64,000 nt of DNA, taken from positions 192,759-256,758 of the forward strand of contig VXAA01005663.1 of NCBI GenBank assembly GCA_013399115.1, written 5' to 3'. This DNA comes from Anseranas semipalmata (lineage: Eukaryota; Chordata; Aves; Anseriformes; Anseranatidae). The stretch's first letter is position 1. Each line of letters starts with the position of its first letter. The translations under genes and the position numbers were made by a program. The notes beneath the pieces are model-generated. The model was given only the letters and a program-made list of their open reading frames with translations. It did no database searches and had not been told where the DNA came from. Below, piece after piece: positions 23,131 to 34,535 of this stretch.

Positions 23131-23790
23131 TAGTGTATTCTTGTTAATGGAATTCTGCTGCAGCCCCTGGACAAAACAATGTAAAGCTGCCTGGATTGTG
23201 GAAATCATTCTCCTCCAGTGATGGATAATATAGCATGAGGTTTTGCTTGGTTTGATTAATTTCAGAATATTGCAGGGAAGCTGCATAATCCCTTAGATAG
23301 CACAGAAAAGAAGGAAGACATGATGAAGTAGGATAAAAGCGCGTAGTAATGAAGCACAGGCTGTTTCATATATTATAGAGAAGCTCACAAACTAATGTTA
23401 TTTTGGCAAGTAGCAACCACAATAGGGGGCAACACTGGAATGCATTTTTGCTTATGCAATTATATTATATGATCTGAGCAGTTTGTTTTGGAAAGCAAAA
23501 AAAACCTGCTCAACATTTCCACAGCTCCGACTGGAGACAGAGCAGAAATAGAAGATGCACGTTCCCTTTTTTTCCTGGTCACAACGGCCGTTATTTATAC
23601 AAGTACTGAATATGGAAAAGGCTCTGACAAATTTACAGCGGTGTTTGGATGGATGAGGATGACGAATGATGGATGAGGGAGGCAGAGGATTCCCTTATTA
23701 AAGCATCAAATCTTTCCCTAAATATCAGGCAGACATCTGAGCCTCAGTCGCTCTACTCACACCAAAAATTACCCGAACCACTGAAGTCAA
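23131..23790. promoter_or_regulatory. Candidate conserved non-coding element with SOX-like words
   Basis: Repeat-free AT-rich DNA. AACAAT (23,175-23,180) and ATTGTG (23,195-23,200) form an inverted SOX-like pair. TTTGATTAATTTCAG lies near 23,252. ACAATAGGGGGCAACAC near 23,419-23,435 resembles a weak CTCF core. Function inferred only. Confidence 0.3.
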
Positions 23791-23799
23791 ACTTTGCTC

Positions 23800-24340
23800 C
23801 CCGCTAAACCCGGGAGCGTGCCCTCCGTCACACGCAGTCCATCTCCACCGCCCAACGCAGCGCTGCCTTCCCATCCCGCGCTGCCCGCCCGAGGCACGCC
23901 TCCGCCCACGGACCAGCGAACAAAGGGACGGCCGCGACCCACGGGCAGCCCACGCGAGCGGCCACGGCGGGAGCCCGGGTCTGCGTCCCGCAGCCCCCAC
24001 TGGCGGCCGCCGCCGCTCAGCCGCCCNGCCGTTCCCGGGCAGGGGCTGGCAGCAGCACCGCGGCCCGGGCACAGCCGCTGCCGCCCGCCACAGCTGCCCC
24101 GGGCCAGCCGGCGGGCAGCGGCCCTGAAAGCCACCTGCCCTCGGCGGGCACCGTGCAGGCAGCGGGGTAAGGAAGCCTCGGTCCGCCTGAAAAGCTGCCG
24201 GACAAAGCCTGGGCAAACGAAGAGCAGGGGCAGTGCCCCTGGGTGCCCCACGAGCCCCGCGTGCGAGGGCAGGACAGGACGCACCGCAGTTCCCGAAGTT
24301 CACTGCAAGTGCTAAGGACGAGACAGGTCCAGCTCAGCCA
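23800..24340. other. CpG island with one ambiguous base
   Basis: Very GC-rich with dense CpG; base 24,027 is N. Frames of 165-192 codons exist on both strands through the same DNA, so none is called. Confidence 0.45.
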
Positions 24341-25189
24341 GTGGGCCAGAAAAGGGCTGGGCTAGCTAACAGGCAACCGGAACGCCGTGCTTCATTCCAC
24401 GATGGAAAATGAGAGCAGAAATTATTTTAATTCCAGGAAAAAAAAAAAAAAGTTAAAAGTAGTTATTAATGGTTTTTAGAAAGAGTTTTACTGCTCAGCT
24501 CCAGGCCTGTAGATGAGTCATTTCAGTTTCAAAACGTTTCATCCAAGGAAGTCTGAACTTACACCCTAACTACTACAAGAACATCAGAAAACGCTACAGG
24601 GACTTTCTACTGTTCCAAATAAAGTGAGAGCCTCAAAGCAGGCAGAGGACAGCGGGCAAACCTGATCCCTTTCACTGTATCCTCTCACCCCACCTTGGGG
24701 AGTTTCACGGGTATGGACAAAATGAGAAAGGTGTCTGCATTTAAAATGCATTTTCTACATTGCAAGAAGCCATACAGTGTGAAGATACAGATGAACAGCC
24801 CGCTGTCTGTGCGGGTGGGAACAGTCTGGTGCTCTGGGATTTTACTCATTCCCTGGTACTAACACCTACCTTATTGTGGTTGGTGCTTACTCAATCAAAT
24901 TGCAAGCTATTAATTTCAACCTTTCTCTGTCTCCTTAAAACCAACCCCTTTCCCTTCCAAGTGCACATACAGACAAAAATGAAGAGCTGAGCCTGTCCCT
25001 GTTGCAACGCATGAAGGCAGTAACGTCAAGCAAAGGAAGGGCAATCCTAACGGGGACTCTCTAAGGTTCTCCAGAGAAACCAGCACAGCTTTTAGGAACC
25101 GAGAAAACAATTGGCTTCCCTCGTCACCATCATTAACGACGACTACACACGTCTGCGGAAGCTAAAACTGAGAGCAGGACGGGGAAAAA
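24341..25189. other. Spacer, nothing recognised
   Basis: Mixed composition with an A-rich run near 24,438-24,452. No gene, repeat or RNA gene seen. Confidence 0.4.
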
Positions 25190-25660
25190 GGCATCGCGTT
25201 GAAGTCTCCCTTCCTTCATGGCTTCAGCTCACCGGTGAGCGAAAGCTGCTCTAGCTCGTCCTCCGAGCTGCCGGGGAGCTCGCAGCAGCGCAGAGCCCCA
25301 GCACTGACTGCGCGGGGACCAGGGAGGCAGCGGGACCGGCCCCGCACCAGCCAGGGGACACTGGGCAAGGGGGGCTTGGGTGCCTGGAGGCGCCGGCCCG
25401 CAGCTGGGAGCGATGAGCTCGGTGCCGGGCTGCTGCGGCCTCCGCAGGGACAGTGCCAGGAGGGATGCTCGTTTCATTCAGTCTGGGCTCGCTTTGTGGG
25501 CACGCAGGGGGTGCTCACCCCCTCCCGGGACCTCCGGGCATTCTCATCGCAGCGGTCACCACGTGGGCATCTCCCTGGCTCGCTCGGCGCGCGCTGGCAC
25601 CAGCGGCATTTAGCTCTTGGAAGTGGTTGGAGAGACGGGCAGGCATCTGAGTAACCCCCC
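25190..25660. other. GC-rich block
   Basis: GC-rich with moderate CpG. A 151-codon plus-strand frame (25,199-25,654) and minus-strand frames overlap it; no domain recognised. Confidence 0.4.
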
Positions 25661-25723
25661 CGGCTTCCAACTGCAATGAGCAGTTACCTATTGGGGCACA
25701 ACATTCTGTTCCGTGCTGCCAGC

Positions 25724-25750
25724 AAAATAATAAATAAATAAATAATAAAA
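25724..25750 (+). repeat. (AAAT)n-type simple repeat
   Basis: A short imperfect run of AAAT/AAT units. Confidence 0.7.
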
Positions 25751-25789
25751 GCCTAAGGAATTTTCATTACTGAAAATATCTCAGTATGT

Positions 25790-25862
25790 AACTTTACTCA
25801 TGTGAGCAGCTCCTTTGAAGTCAACAAGACGACTCGCATGTGTAACTGTTTGCGGGATCAGA
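25790..25862 (+). repeat. Copy of a short ancient amniote repeat
   Basis: TTTACTCATGTGAGCAG, CTTTGAAGTCAAC, ACTCGCATGTGTAAC and TTGCGGGATCAG follow the palindromic-type repeat I remember from amniote genomes (ACTCATGTGAGTAGTC..TTGAAGTCAATGGG..). A related copy lies at 54,410-54,500. Family name not certain. Confidence 0.5.
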
Positions 25863-25979
25863 CACTTAGTTTATCATTTTTAAGTTCTGCTTCAGTACTG
25901 AAGGATGATGAAAGTATTTCAGTGGCAGGGATTAGAGTCTGCAAGGGCCATGGAAGAAACTTTGTTAGGAAGGACCTAA

Positions 25980-26110
25980 TGAAGAGAGGTGAAGCGACCC
26001 CAGCAGCCGAGCAGCAGGAGCGGAGGAGGCGCGGGGCGGGCGCCGGGCGGCAGCGGCCGGGATCACGCCAAGGCGAGAAGTTACCAAGATGCGATGCGAG
26101 GAAGAGCAAG
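25980..26110. other. Small GC patch
   Basis: About 120 bases of GC/CpG-rich DNA just upstream of the second CR1 relic. Confidence 0.4.
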
Positions 26111-26224
26111 GCAGAAGTATCACGGTCAGAAAAGCAAATACACTAGGCTGCTGGATAATATGGAAAAACCACGTGTAACGTATGTAAATCAAGTATTCTC
26201 AGCCACAACGTGTGCTATGACCAT

Positions 26225-26560
26225 CCGATTTCAAAAAGAATACTGCATAATTAGGGGTGATTCAGAGCAGACCATCAAGAATGGTTAGGGATATGGAAAA
26301 ATCTCTCACATGACAGGAGATGGAAAGACTTTTTTTAAACCTTAAATAGGCAATAAATAAGAGGAGACGTAATAACAGCATATAAGATAATGAATAACCT
26401 GCAGGGGGTAGATCAGCCGCTCCTGGGCTATCTCATAACACAAGTACCTGGGCATCCTCCATGAAATTAAAAGGTGATGCATTCAAAACCAATAAGGGGA
26501 ATTTCTTCCACAAATGCAAATTAAACTTGGGAACTCCCTGACTCTGAACACACCGAGCAG
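26225..26560 (+). mobile_element. Ancient CR1-type LINE relic, 3' part
   Basis: A long ordered series of words matches the CR1 3' region known from turtles, crocodiles and birds (recalled, not aligned): ATTTCAAAAAGAATAC, ATGGTTAGGGATATGGAAAA, ATAAGAGGAGACGTAATAAC, CATATAAGATAATGAATAAC, CTCATAACACAAGTACCTGG, GAAATTAAAAGGTGATGCA, TTCAAAACCAATAAGGGG and AACTTGGGAACTCCCTGA. Their consensus partners include GATTAGGGGTATGGAA, CTATAAAATCATGAATGG, CATAACACAAGAACTAGGGG and CCTGTGGAACTC. The copy is decayed and not mobile. Its word order differs from the 12,880 relic, so it is a different CR1 subfamily. Confidence 0.8.
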
Positions 26561-27450
26561 ATGAACACAGATGAAAAAATGGAGCATGCATTTATGCTAA
26601 TACAAAAAAATATACAGAATTATAGTAGTCGATGATAACTTTTTTTTTAAACAAGTATTACCTCGCTCAATTTGTGATTTAATTCACTTTCTAATCATGG
26701 GGAATCCAAAAGAAAAAAGTAGTCCATGGGCAGACTGGTCCACATGGCTAGCGTGGGATTCCTTGTTCCTCTTCCTGGCGCATTTGCTGTGTTAATGCCG
26801 GACCAAGTCCTGGGTCAGGTGGAGACCAGGCTGGTGCAGTGCCCGGGACGGCACGCGCTGCCGGCAGCACACGTGCGCACACAAGAAGAATGGAGAAAAA
26901 ACGAAACAAAAACACCGGCACTTTCACTCCCAGTCCCCTTTGCAGACCTGACGGCACTCTCCCCTCGACCTAAGGGAGCTATTTGGGGCTCGGTGCCGGG
27001 CGGTGCACGACACCCTGCGGCCCGGTGCCAGCAACACCCTGAGCAGCAGCGTGCTTGCACTCGTGTTTTCCCAAAGCTTTACTGCTCCTCCCGCCTCTTC
27101 CCGCATCCAAATCCCCAAAAAGCAGCCAGCTGCCTCCACCGGAGGCCAGTGCCTTGCCCACCCAGCCCCCGGTGCGTGTTCCCATCACAAGGCTCTGGCT
27201 TTGCTGCTGACAGAGGCTCGCCGGCACGGCCCCGCACTGCTCGGGCCCCATCCTGCCATCACAGGCACAGACCAGCGGCCACCAGCCAGAGCGGCAGCGT
27301 CCCAGAGCGTGCCCAGCGCCCCGGGGCAGCCTCCTGCAGCTCCCTGCGGTGCTGCCTCCCCCCTGGCACCGGGCAGCCCCGTCCCGCAGGCGTTATCCCA
27401 CACTGATGAGGACGTACGAGGGCTGTTTTGCACCAACGCCCTCGCAGAAC
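26561..27450. other. AT-rich tail, then GC-rich block
   Basis: 26,561-26,740 is AT-rich. 26,740-27,430 is GC-rich but only moderately CpG-rich. Two long overlapping plus-strand frames (226 codons at 26,726-27,406; 247 codons at 27,003-27,746) in different phases, plus minus-strand frames, indicate stop depletion rather than a gene. Confidence 0.4.
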
Positions 27451-28060
27451 CCATTTCTGAGGATTTTCTGCCTTTTCTCCAGGTGACGGCTGATCACGTG
27501 CACCTTGCTTCCACCATCAAAGCCCCAGATGATAAATGGGGTATTTATGCACCCCCTTCCCTCCACAGCCCCATTAGCTCTCCATTACATTTCACACTTG
27601 TGCTGACTTCACCTTTGGATTTGGCTCTTGAAAACACCCCCGTGACTCCCGCTCAGCTGGCGCGACAACGCACACGCTGCAGCCAGCGCAGGTTCTGCGC
27701 TCAGAATCCCAGGAAATGGAATCCACATGAGAAAACATCCCCCTAACTGCCTTTTTATTAAAGCTTGTCGGAAAGCATTTTCTCCCTTTTCTTGTGTGGA
27801 AAATAAACCCCTGTCCATTTACAAAAATAATTGTTTTGCTCAGTTTAATCAAAAATGCAAAAAAAAAATCCGCTTTCAAAAATTAGTTGTTGTTTTTCAT
27901 GTTAAAGGTCAAAGATTTTCAATCAAGACAGATTTTTAGGTGAAAAAATCCATTTTCTCATAATACCATTTTTAGCCTGGAAAAAAAAAAAAAAAAAAAA
28001 AACCTACGAGTGAAGCTTTTTTTCCCCCAGCCATCTCTTGCTCCTCAGGCTCCATAGCCA
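27451..28060. other. Spacer with a 22-base A run
   Basis: AT-rich from 27,740 on. An A22 run is at 27,981-28,002, without a recognisable retroposed body upstream. No gene seen. Confidence 0.45.
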
Positions 28061-28500
28061 TATGGGTTTCCTTCACCTCCCCAGCACACAGCACGTGACA
28101 AACGAACCTTTCCTACGACCCTACAGGCAAATTTCACCCCGCTTCGGCAGGGTTTGTTCCCAGCATCACTGCCAAGGTCGATGCCCGCTGACAAACGCAC
28201 GCGGTCCCGACCCCCTGGGTAACCAAAACTGGAACCGGTATTTCTCCCTGCCCGATGCCGCAGCTCCACCTGCCCCGCGTTAAACGCCCGCCTGGCCTCG
28301 GGCTCCCGCCCCACGAGGGAACCACCGCGGCCTGGGCACCGCGGAAGCAGGGCGCTCCGTGCCGGCGGCACACGGTGGCGAGCCACGGCCCCGCCGCTGG
28401 CGGCACCAGGTGCTCCTGCGCCACGGGACTCCGCTGGAACCGGACCTGCGCGTTCCGTTGGAAGAGGAATAGCGGGCACTAACAGCAATACGGAACTTTT
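28061..28500. other. CpG-rich block
   Basis: GC- and CpG-rich, densest at 28,250-28,440. Overlapping frames on both strands not called. Confidence 0.4.
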
Positions 28501-29390
28501 AAAAGTACCTCCGCGCTGAAAGTCGTTCATAGTTTCACTCTCCAGGGAAATATATAACTTATCTGCGCCTCACTAAGGGAGATAAATGTATTTTCAACTT
28601 GTCACAGTTGCATATTGCTTCTCGATACCTGTCCATACATTTTATATGCTTCGTATACCTGCAGCACGTCTGTAAAGATAAAGTACTGCCAGCAAACACA
28701 CACAGCAGCAGGGAGCTGGATGATGCACGACCAAACAAAAAGATGATGGACCCGTATTCAAACGGCAGCTCGGGGGAGGTGGGGGGGTCACCTGGAGGTA
28801 GTTTTGATTTGTTTGGTTTTGCTTTTGTTGCGAGTGCTCTCAGCCCACAAAATGAACCTCTGCAAAAATAAATGTATAAGGAAAGCTAGATAAGATATAA
28901 AACGTACTTCCATCAGTTTCTTGATGGTCTGCAGTTATATTTTTGCATGGAAGTCAATAAAATTCCATGCAGTATGTGTTTTTCCGGTGGATGCAATTTT
29001 TACAAAAAAAAGCTATAAATAAATTATTAGTTGGGTAAAGCTGCATTTGCTCTTAAAGGAGAACAGGATCAAAGTAAGGCAATATGAGAGAGAAAAGGCA
29101 ATAGATACGACTAGATTAGGCTGCAAACACCTTTAACTCTTCTTTTATTACTGCACCTGTTAGATTCATTTTTAATGATTTTTAACCTTATAATTTTATA
29201 TTTTAAGTCTTTAATAAATCACATTTACCTCCCTTGGGTAATGCATTTTGATATCTGCTTATTTATTCACTTTGGCACCTGAATGGCTGTGGTAGAAAAA
29301 TCCTTCCATAGTATATTTAACATGGCAGAGTCTAGGAAAAAGAAAGAAAAACCTCCCCGCAAATAAAACTAACCCCCTCCTATCTCACTC
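28501..29390. promoter_or_regulatory. Candidate conserved non-coding element cluster
   Basis: About 900 bases of AT-rich, repeat-free DNA with frequent homeodomain and GATA-like words (GGAGATAAATG, TTTTTAATGATTTTTAA, GGTAATGCATTTTGATATC) and two adjacent perfect inverted repeats (28,910-28,971). A 28,770-28,800 G-rich patch interrupts it. Enhancer role inferred from texture. Confidence 0.35.
28910..28971. repeat. Two adjacent perfect inverted repeats
   Basis: CCATCA/TGATGG (28,910-28,927, 6-base loop) and TGCATGGAA/TTCCATGCA (28,944-28,952 and 28,963-28,971, 10-base loop). Either paired protein sites or a structured RNA. Confidence 0.65.
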
Positions 29391-31200
29391 GTCTTAGAGC
29401 CGTCAGTGCTGCAGCAGCGGCGCTTTGGCTCCTGCTGCGCCCCTCGCCCAGGTGGGCCCCAGCCCCTCCTGCCCTCCCGCGGGGTCCAGGGCCGCGAGCC
29501 CTGCGCGATAGGCACGGGCTGCCCTGACTGCGTCACGACGTAGCCCACTGAACGCCTCTAAGTCTCGGGAGAAGCTGGCTGGGACGTGCCGTGATCCGGT
29601 CTGGCTGGACCTCACCTCTCGAGCTGTCGCTAATGCTCGCAGCCTCCACCCAAGGGACCCGCTCAGGCCGTCCTTCACCAGGGTTTATTCTCCATCCCAA
29701 TCGGCCAAAGCAACAGTGAGACGAGGAGTTCAACAAAGGAATTTCCTCCCCACTCATTCTATTCTTAAAAGGCACCAGAGGCTTGTAAACGTTTGTGCAA
29801 TAACGCAGTCCCGCGGAGGCACCGTCCTCGCAGCAGGCCCCAGCTCCGCAGCGAGCGCGAGGCCGGCGGGGCCGCGGGCGCAGCAGGAGCGATCCTCCCC
29901 TCGCCTGGAGCACGGCCATCTCCCACATGTGCTCAAGCAGCGCGAAACCCACCTCCAGCTCGACCTCCTCCTTGTGTTACAGGTTGAGCAGAAACAGATG
30001 TCTGGGCCGCGCGGGGCCGCTCACAGAGGCTGCTGGGCTGCCGCGGCCGAGGGTCGCTCCCCGGCAGCTCTGCGGGACGGGCCCCACGGAGGCGTATTCC
30101 CACGTTCAGCAGGGTGGCATCCCAGAAGGTGCCATCGTTGCCTCTTCCTGGGCAATGTTAGGTGCATTGGACGCACAGTCTCAAATGAATTTTGCTAGAT
30201 AGAAGTGGAGCTCTTGATTAGAAGCAGATAGATGCATTTTGTCACATCAGCTAATGGCGTTCTCCAAAGGAGAGCCGCACGTACCCGCAGAATAAAAGCC
30301 TCAGGCGTGCAGAACAGCCCGCTGCGCCCTCCAGCAGCGCGGCAGCTAGCAGGCAGCCTGCACCTTCCAACGCGAGGAGGTGCAAACCCAGCGGTCGGGG
30401 CGCAGCTGCCTGGGACGGCGCTTGCCCAAGGACCCGGTGCACCGAGATCTCTCCTCGTGCCGGGGAAGGCGGCCCCGCTGCGGCTGGCCAGGTCAGCACC
30501 GAGGCACCAAGCAAACCACAAACCGGACTGGGATGCGACGAAGTGACAGAGAGGGCCAGAAACGTCGAGTCACGCTGAGGAAGGCTGGAGAAGCCCCCAA
30601 GCAGTGAGCAGAAGGGAGCAATTTTAGAGCTGTTTTTCAGATGTACAGCAATTTTCTTGTCTGCTAATAAACATGCTACGGCACACGTGCAGGCCGTGGC
30701 CACAAGACAATGGTCATTTCAGGCACGTGTGATCCTCAAGTGTCTGGAGGAAGGCACCTTCCTGGGGACGTTTGGAGGGGACACCCCAGGAGCCAGGTGT
30801 CCAACCGATGCAGCGCGCCCAGAGCTTCACCGGCCCGCACGGAGGAGGAGCTGGCTGGAGACGCAAGCGCTGACAGCAGCAGATGGCACAAGATAACAGG
30901 AGCCCGTTGGCTCCTGGCCACTATAGTCCACTTTTTTTTTTTTTTTTTAAAAAAGAAGTGGTGAGAGATTACTTGATGTCTCCTAGTCCCTTCCGCTCAC
31001 ATTGTCTGTGATTTCCATGATCTCCTAAAGCCGAGGAGTTCAGTCCTCACTCAAACAGCAGGTCTGCAAGACCACAGAGCGACACGCAGGGGCTGGTGCC
31101 ACCCGCAAGGGCTGGGAGAGCCCCCAGGCTGCTGGGCCGGCCCAGGGACGGAGCGACGTGAGCGCGAGCTCGCAACGGCAGTCACACGTCCTGCTCTGGA
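29391..31200. other. Mosaic of GC/CpG-rich blocks
   Basis: CpG-rich at 29,400-29,600, 29,800-30,100, 30,290-30,560 and 30,780-31,180 with AT-richer gaps; a T17 run lies at 30,932-30,948. Numerous mutually overlapping frames of 60-160 codons. No exon structure could be assembled by eye. Confidence 0.4.
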
Positions 31201-32040
31201 TACGCTCCGAGGACACAGAAAAGTAATTCACCTCAAGTATCGCGGCTTTTCTATAGACAATGCACCCAAAAAGGTTTCTAAATGTAAGAAAACAAGTATA
31301 TAATTACATAATTAAGCAGATGCACTGCAATTTTTCTTTTATGTTACCCTTTATATTTTTAAAAGGCAACAGGACAGAGCTGTGCTAAAAAGCAATAAAG
31401 CACGGGTAATTTAATACCAAATTACATCCATATTGAAAAGTTTACATGAAGTTGAGAGCAGACAGAGGTCAGGTTTTCAGCAGGACTGTCTTTAATTGTG
31501 GCCATCAGTTTTAGCAATCCAGATCTCCGGATCAAAGAAAAATATAATGCGTTTCCTCAACGCTGAATAGTGAAAGCAGACAGTAAGCATGGCACTATCT
31601 TGCACCAAAAGGTCATAAAAAAGATTATCAGAGGGGGAACACGTCTTGCTGTGCAACACACACATATGCATAACATGCTGTATATTTTTAATAGTTACAT
31701 TTTTCTAGCAGATTTTTCAGCAAGCAGGAACGTAAATTACAAATTTTACTACTAGTTTTCAAATGCAAAGTGTTTTTCTTGTTTCTCTAATAAATGTGCC
31801 ATCTTGGTGTACATCTTTTTTAATTTTTTCTGCTGCTTTCAATCATAACTCTCAGCCCAGTGAAACAATTCCTCCCTCCTCAGGGAAGAGATGTGAGCTG
31901 AGACACTGTTTTGTCTCAAAGGGGGGGGGGGAAGAGGAAAAAAAAAAATAAATGAGGAGTAAATTATCAGCAAATCAGATAGAAACAAGTTCCCTAGATC
32001 TGCAGATCCATTGTACAAATGAAGCAATTTCATCTCTGCT
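31201..32040. other. AT-rich spacer with an 11-base G run
   Basis: AT-rich and unique; G11 at 31,921-31,931 followed by an A-rich run. No gene or repeat recognised. Confidence 0.4.
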
Positions 32041-32470
32041 TGCTCTGGGGGGGTGGGATTTTAAGTGGCCAAGGGGGACTGGAACGGGATGTTAGCAGAC
32101 GAAGCATCACAACATTTGCATGCATAGACCACTCAAATCTGCACCAGGAGACTACTTGTGAGAATCCATCTTTTTTCACTTAACAAGATACAAAATATAA
32201 AACACATTTGCCTCTTATTAAGCCTCTCTTGTAAGTGGTTCCAGGTCCACCATTTTTAAAGAGGGGGAGAGGGGAGCCTGCATGCTCTCTTGGGAATTTC
32301 ACTGGAGTGACTGGAGATGAGGTACAGGCTGGGAGCCTTTATTACTCCCCCCCTCACATTTTTTTCCGTCTTCTAAAAGCACAGAAGGAATAACATTTTA
32401 AATCATTAGCATTTACTTTAAGTAGCACTTTCTTCCACTAAGCTTCCCTTGCTGGCCCTCACCCTGTTAG
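32041..32470. promoter_or_regulatory. Candidate enhancer with NKX2-type and octamer words
   Basis: Three NKX2-class words (TTAAGTGG at 32,061, CACTTAA at 32,177, GTAAGTGG at 32,231) and a perfect POU octamer ATTTGCAT at 32,114-32,121 lie within 180 bases of repeat-free DNA. Single motifs are common by chance; the cluster in a conserved-looking stretch is suggestive only. Confidence 0.35.
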
Positions 32471-33520
32471 CACTGCGCCCCGTGCTCACCGGAGGGGCTG
32501 CCCGGCGGGATCATGTTCTGGTTTCCGAAGGCAGAAGGTGCTTTTTAAAAGCTCTGCCCTCCAAACCAAGGCGGCTGTGAAAGAAACTGTAACCACATTT
32601 TTCTTTAAAGTATACTGAGAATAGTGTTCTTGTGTTTATTAACACCTAGACCTGCAAAGCACATAACCTCTTGAAGTTACTTTCCTGCTGCAGTAGCAGT
32701 TTCTGTTAAAAAAAAAAAAAAAAAAAACCACACCACTAATCTGTTTAAAAAAAAAAAAAAAGATTCTTAGCAGCCTACATTCAATTCACAGTTCTGTCAC
32801 ACAGTCAGTAGCATTTTCATCATTTCTATACTTGTTAAATATTAGATGCAATATTAAAATATTGAAGAGAAAAAAAGGAGGCTAGTAGCAACTGCTTGAA
32901 TTGGTAAGACTGACGGCGAGATAGGCGGAGGGGAGTTCTGAAAGAAGTCACGCATTCTGCGGTTCAAGCATATTACAAAAACCAGTTATGAAATACTCCT
33001 CATTCAATGTTCAAAAAGGAAGAAAAAACAAGTTGCTCCTCTACCTGGAAACTAGGTGGTAATGAGACTTCTTCAGAAACAAAACCCAAGTGATTCCCAT
33101 TGCAAAACAGGCGGTGCATCCCCTGTTGCACCTGCCCAGAAGGAAACCTGGAGCACAGGTGCTTGGGCTTGCAAACCTAGACTTCCTAAGAAAACGGACT
33201 GCATTTCTGGACCAGAGCAAGCGTTGTCTTTCGTTACCACAAAAAGAAAGAGGCAGAAGAAATTCTTTTAGAGACTAGTCAAAAGGGATGGAAGACAGAG
33301 TATCTGTCAGAGAAGAAAAAAAAATATCATCTCTGCTGCGTTTGGCACCAAAGACTTTTGGATATTTCCAATGCACCTCTCACAAAGCAGACAGTCGCCA
33401 CATTTCCCCTAGATCTCCCGCAGACGCCAGTTTGCCAGCTAAAGCCTGTGTCGAACAATGCCTTTTGTGGTGTAATCAGTTCAACAGGAAAGCTCACTTC
33501 CTTGGAGCAGCCGTGCAGAA
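32471..33520. other. Mixed spacer with two A runs
   Basis: A20 at 32,708-32,727 and A15 at 32,747-32,761, only 19 bases apart. 32,580-32,700 has FOX-like TTTATTAACACC. No gene recognised. Confidence 0.4.
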
Positions 33521-34060
33521 GGTTAAGTGCCAGGCCCAGGGCAGCCTGTGGCAGCTCAGGAGGCGAGCCGTGTCCCCGGCCGGAGGCACAGCCCGGTGCA
33601 GGAGGTGCGTGCCCCCGGGAGGGTTCCCCTGGGCAGCGAGAGCTGCGGCCGAGCGCACGCGGCCACCACGAGCCCCTGTGCTGCCAGCAGAGCGGCGGCT
33701 GCAGGCACGGCCTCCTCCCGCGGCGAGGTGCGAGGAGCGCGAAGCCGGCTTCTGGCCGGGGGACAGCCGGACAGCCGGGCTGCGCAGGGACGTCGCTGCC
33801 AACCCCACCTCACGGACACGCTCGGACCCCATCGCCCGCCTCACCGCCACACACGCTCTCCTCCGCCTCTGCCACCGCCGGCCCTCCTCCGCGGGTCGCC
33901 CCGGGCCGCAGCTTTGGGGCGGGATGGAAGAGCAGCCCCGCGCTGCTCTGCCCCGCAGCCCTGCTGCTCCTCCACGGGCACCGAGCGCAGCTGCCAGGGG
34001 CATGCTGATAGCTGGGCACTGAGGGAGGCCTCCCAGGTGCGCCGGGGCAGCGCCGATTTC
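33521..34060. other. CpG island
   Basis: Dense CpG at 33,560-33,960. Five frames of 87-244 codons pass through it in different phases and directions, so none is supported as coding. Confidence 0.45.
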
Positions 34061-34535
34061 CTTCTACAGTTACACCAGGTTGCAGGAATTAAGAAAGATG
34101 AAGGCAATTACTAAGCTGGTGGAACGTTTCACATAAAGCAGCAGTGACAGGGTTATTGCTGACTCTTAACCAAGTCTTCAGCTACGTCGTTGTTTTGTGC
34201 ACAAGTAGACTCTTTTCATCCATTGAATGGGTACCAGCATTTCTGCATAGGTTTCCAAACACTGGGGTAATCTCCAGCTTCCTCCTTTCACTATCTTAAT
34301 AATATCATTAAATTTTAAATACAACTTCAAAATTGGGATTTGCTACAACCATTCTGAGAAACCAGGCTAAAACAGACAAAGATAGCAACTAATGGATAAA
34401 AGCCCAACTCCAGACAGCTAGGTTTCCTCTGATTCTCTCACGTTGCCTTGTGTCACCCTAAAATGCTTCAGAACCCGCTCTCGTGACTTGTGTGCTGGCA
34501 TTTCTGTGATGTTCAGGAGGCTCTGGGGCAGGAGG
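34061..34535. other. AT-rich spacer
   Basis: Unique AT-rich DNA; 34,440-34,535 may be the decayed 5' part of the MIR-like element that follows. Nothing else recognised. Confidence 0.4.

Noticed and set aside
23725..24315. Frames of 165-192 codons on both strands
   Set aside because: All pass through the same CpG island and one N; mutually exclusive and domain-free.
27003..27746. Longest plus-strand open frame (247 codons)
   Set aside because: It lies in GC-rich DNA where stops are rare, overlaps other long frames in different phases and on the other strand, and shows no domain or splice structure.
27981..28002. A22 run as the tail of a processed pseudogene
   Set aside because: No recognisable coding or structural RNA sequence precedes it and no target-site duplication was seen; same for A runs at 32,708, 44,752 and 51,787.
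33288..34022. 244-codon plus-strand frame
   Set aside because: Runs through a CpG island in which four other long frames are also open; proline/alanine/arginine-rich low-complexity product.
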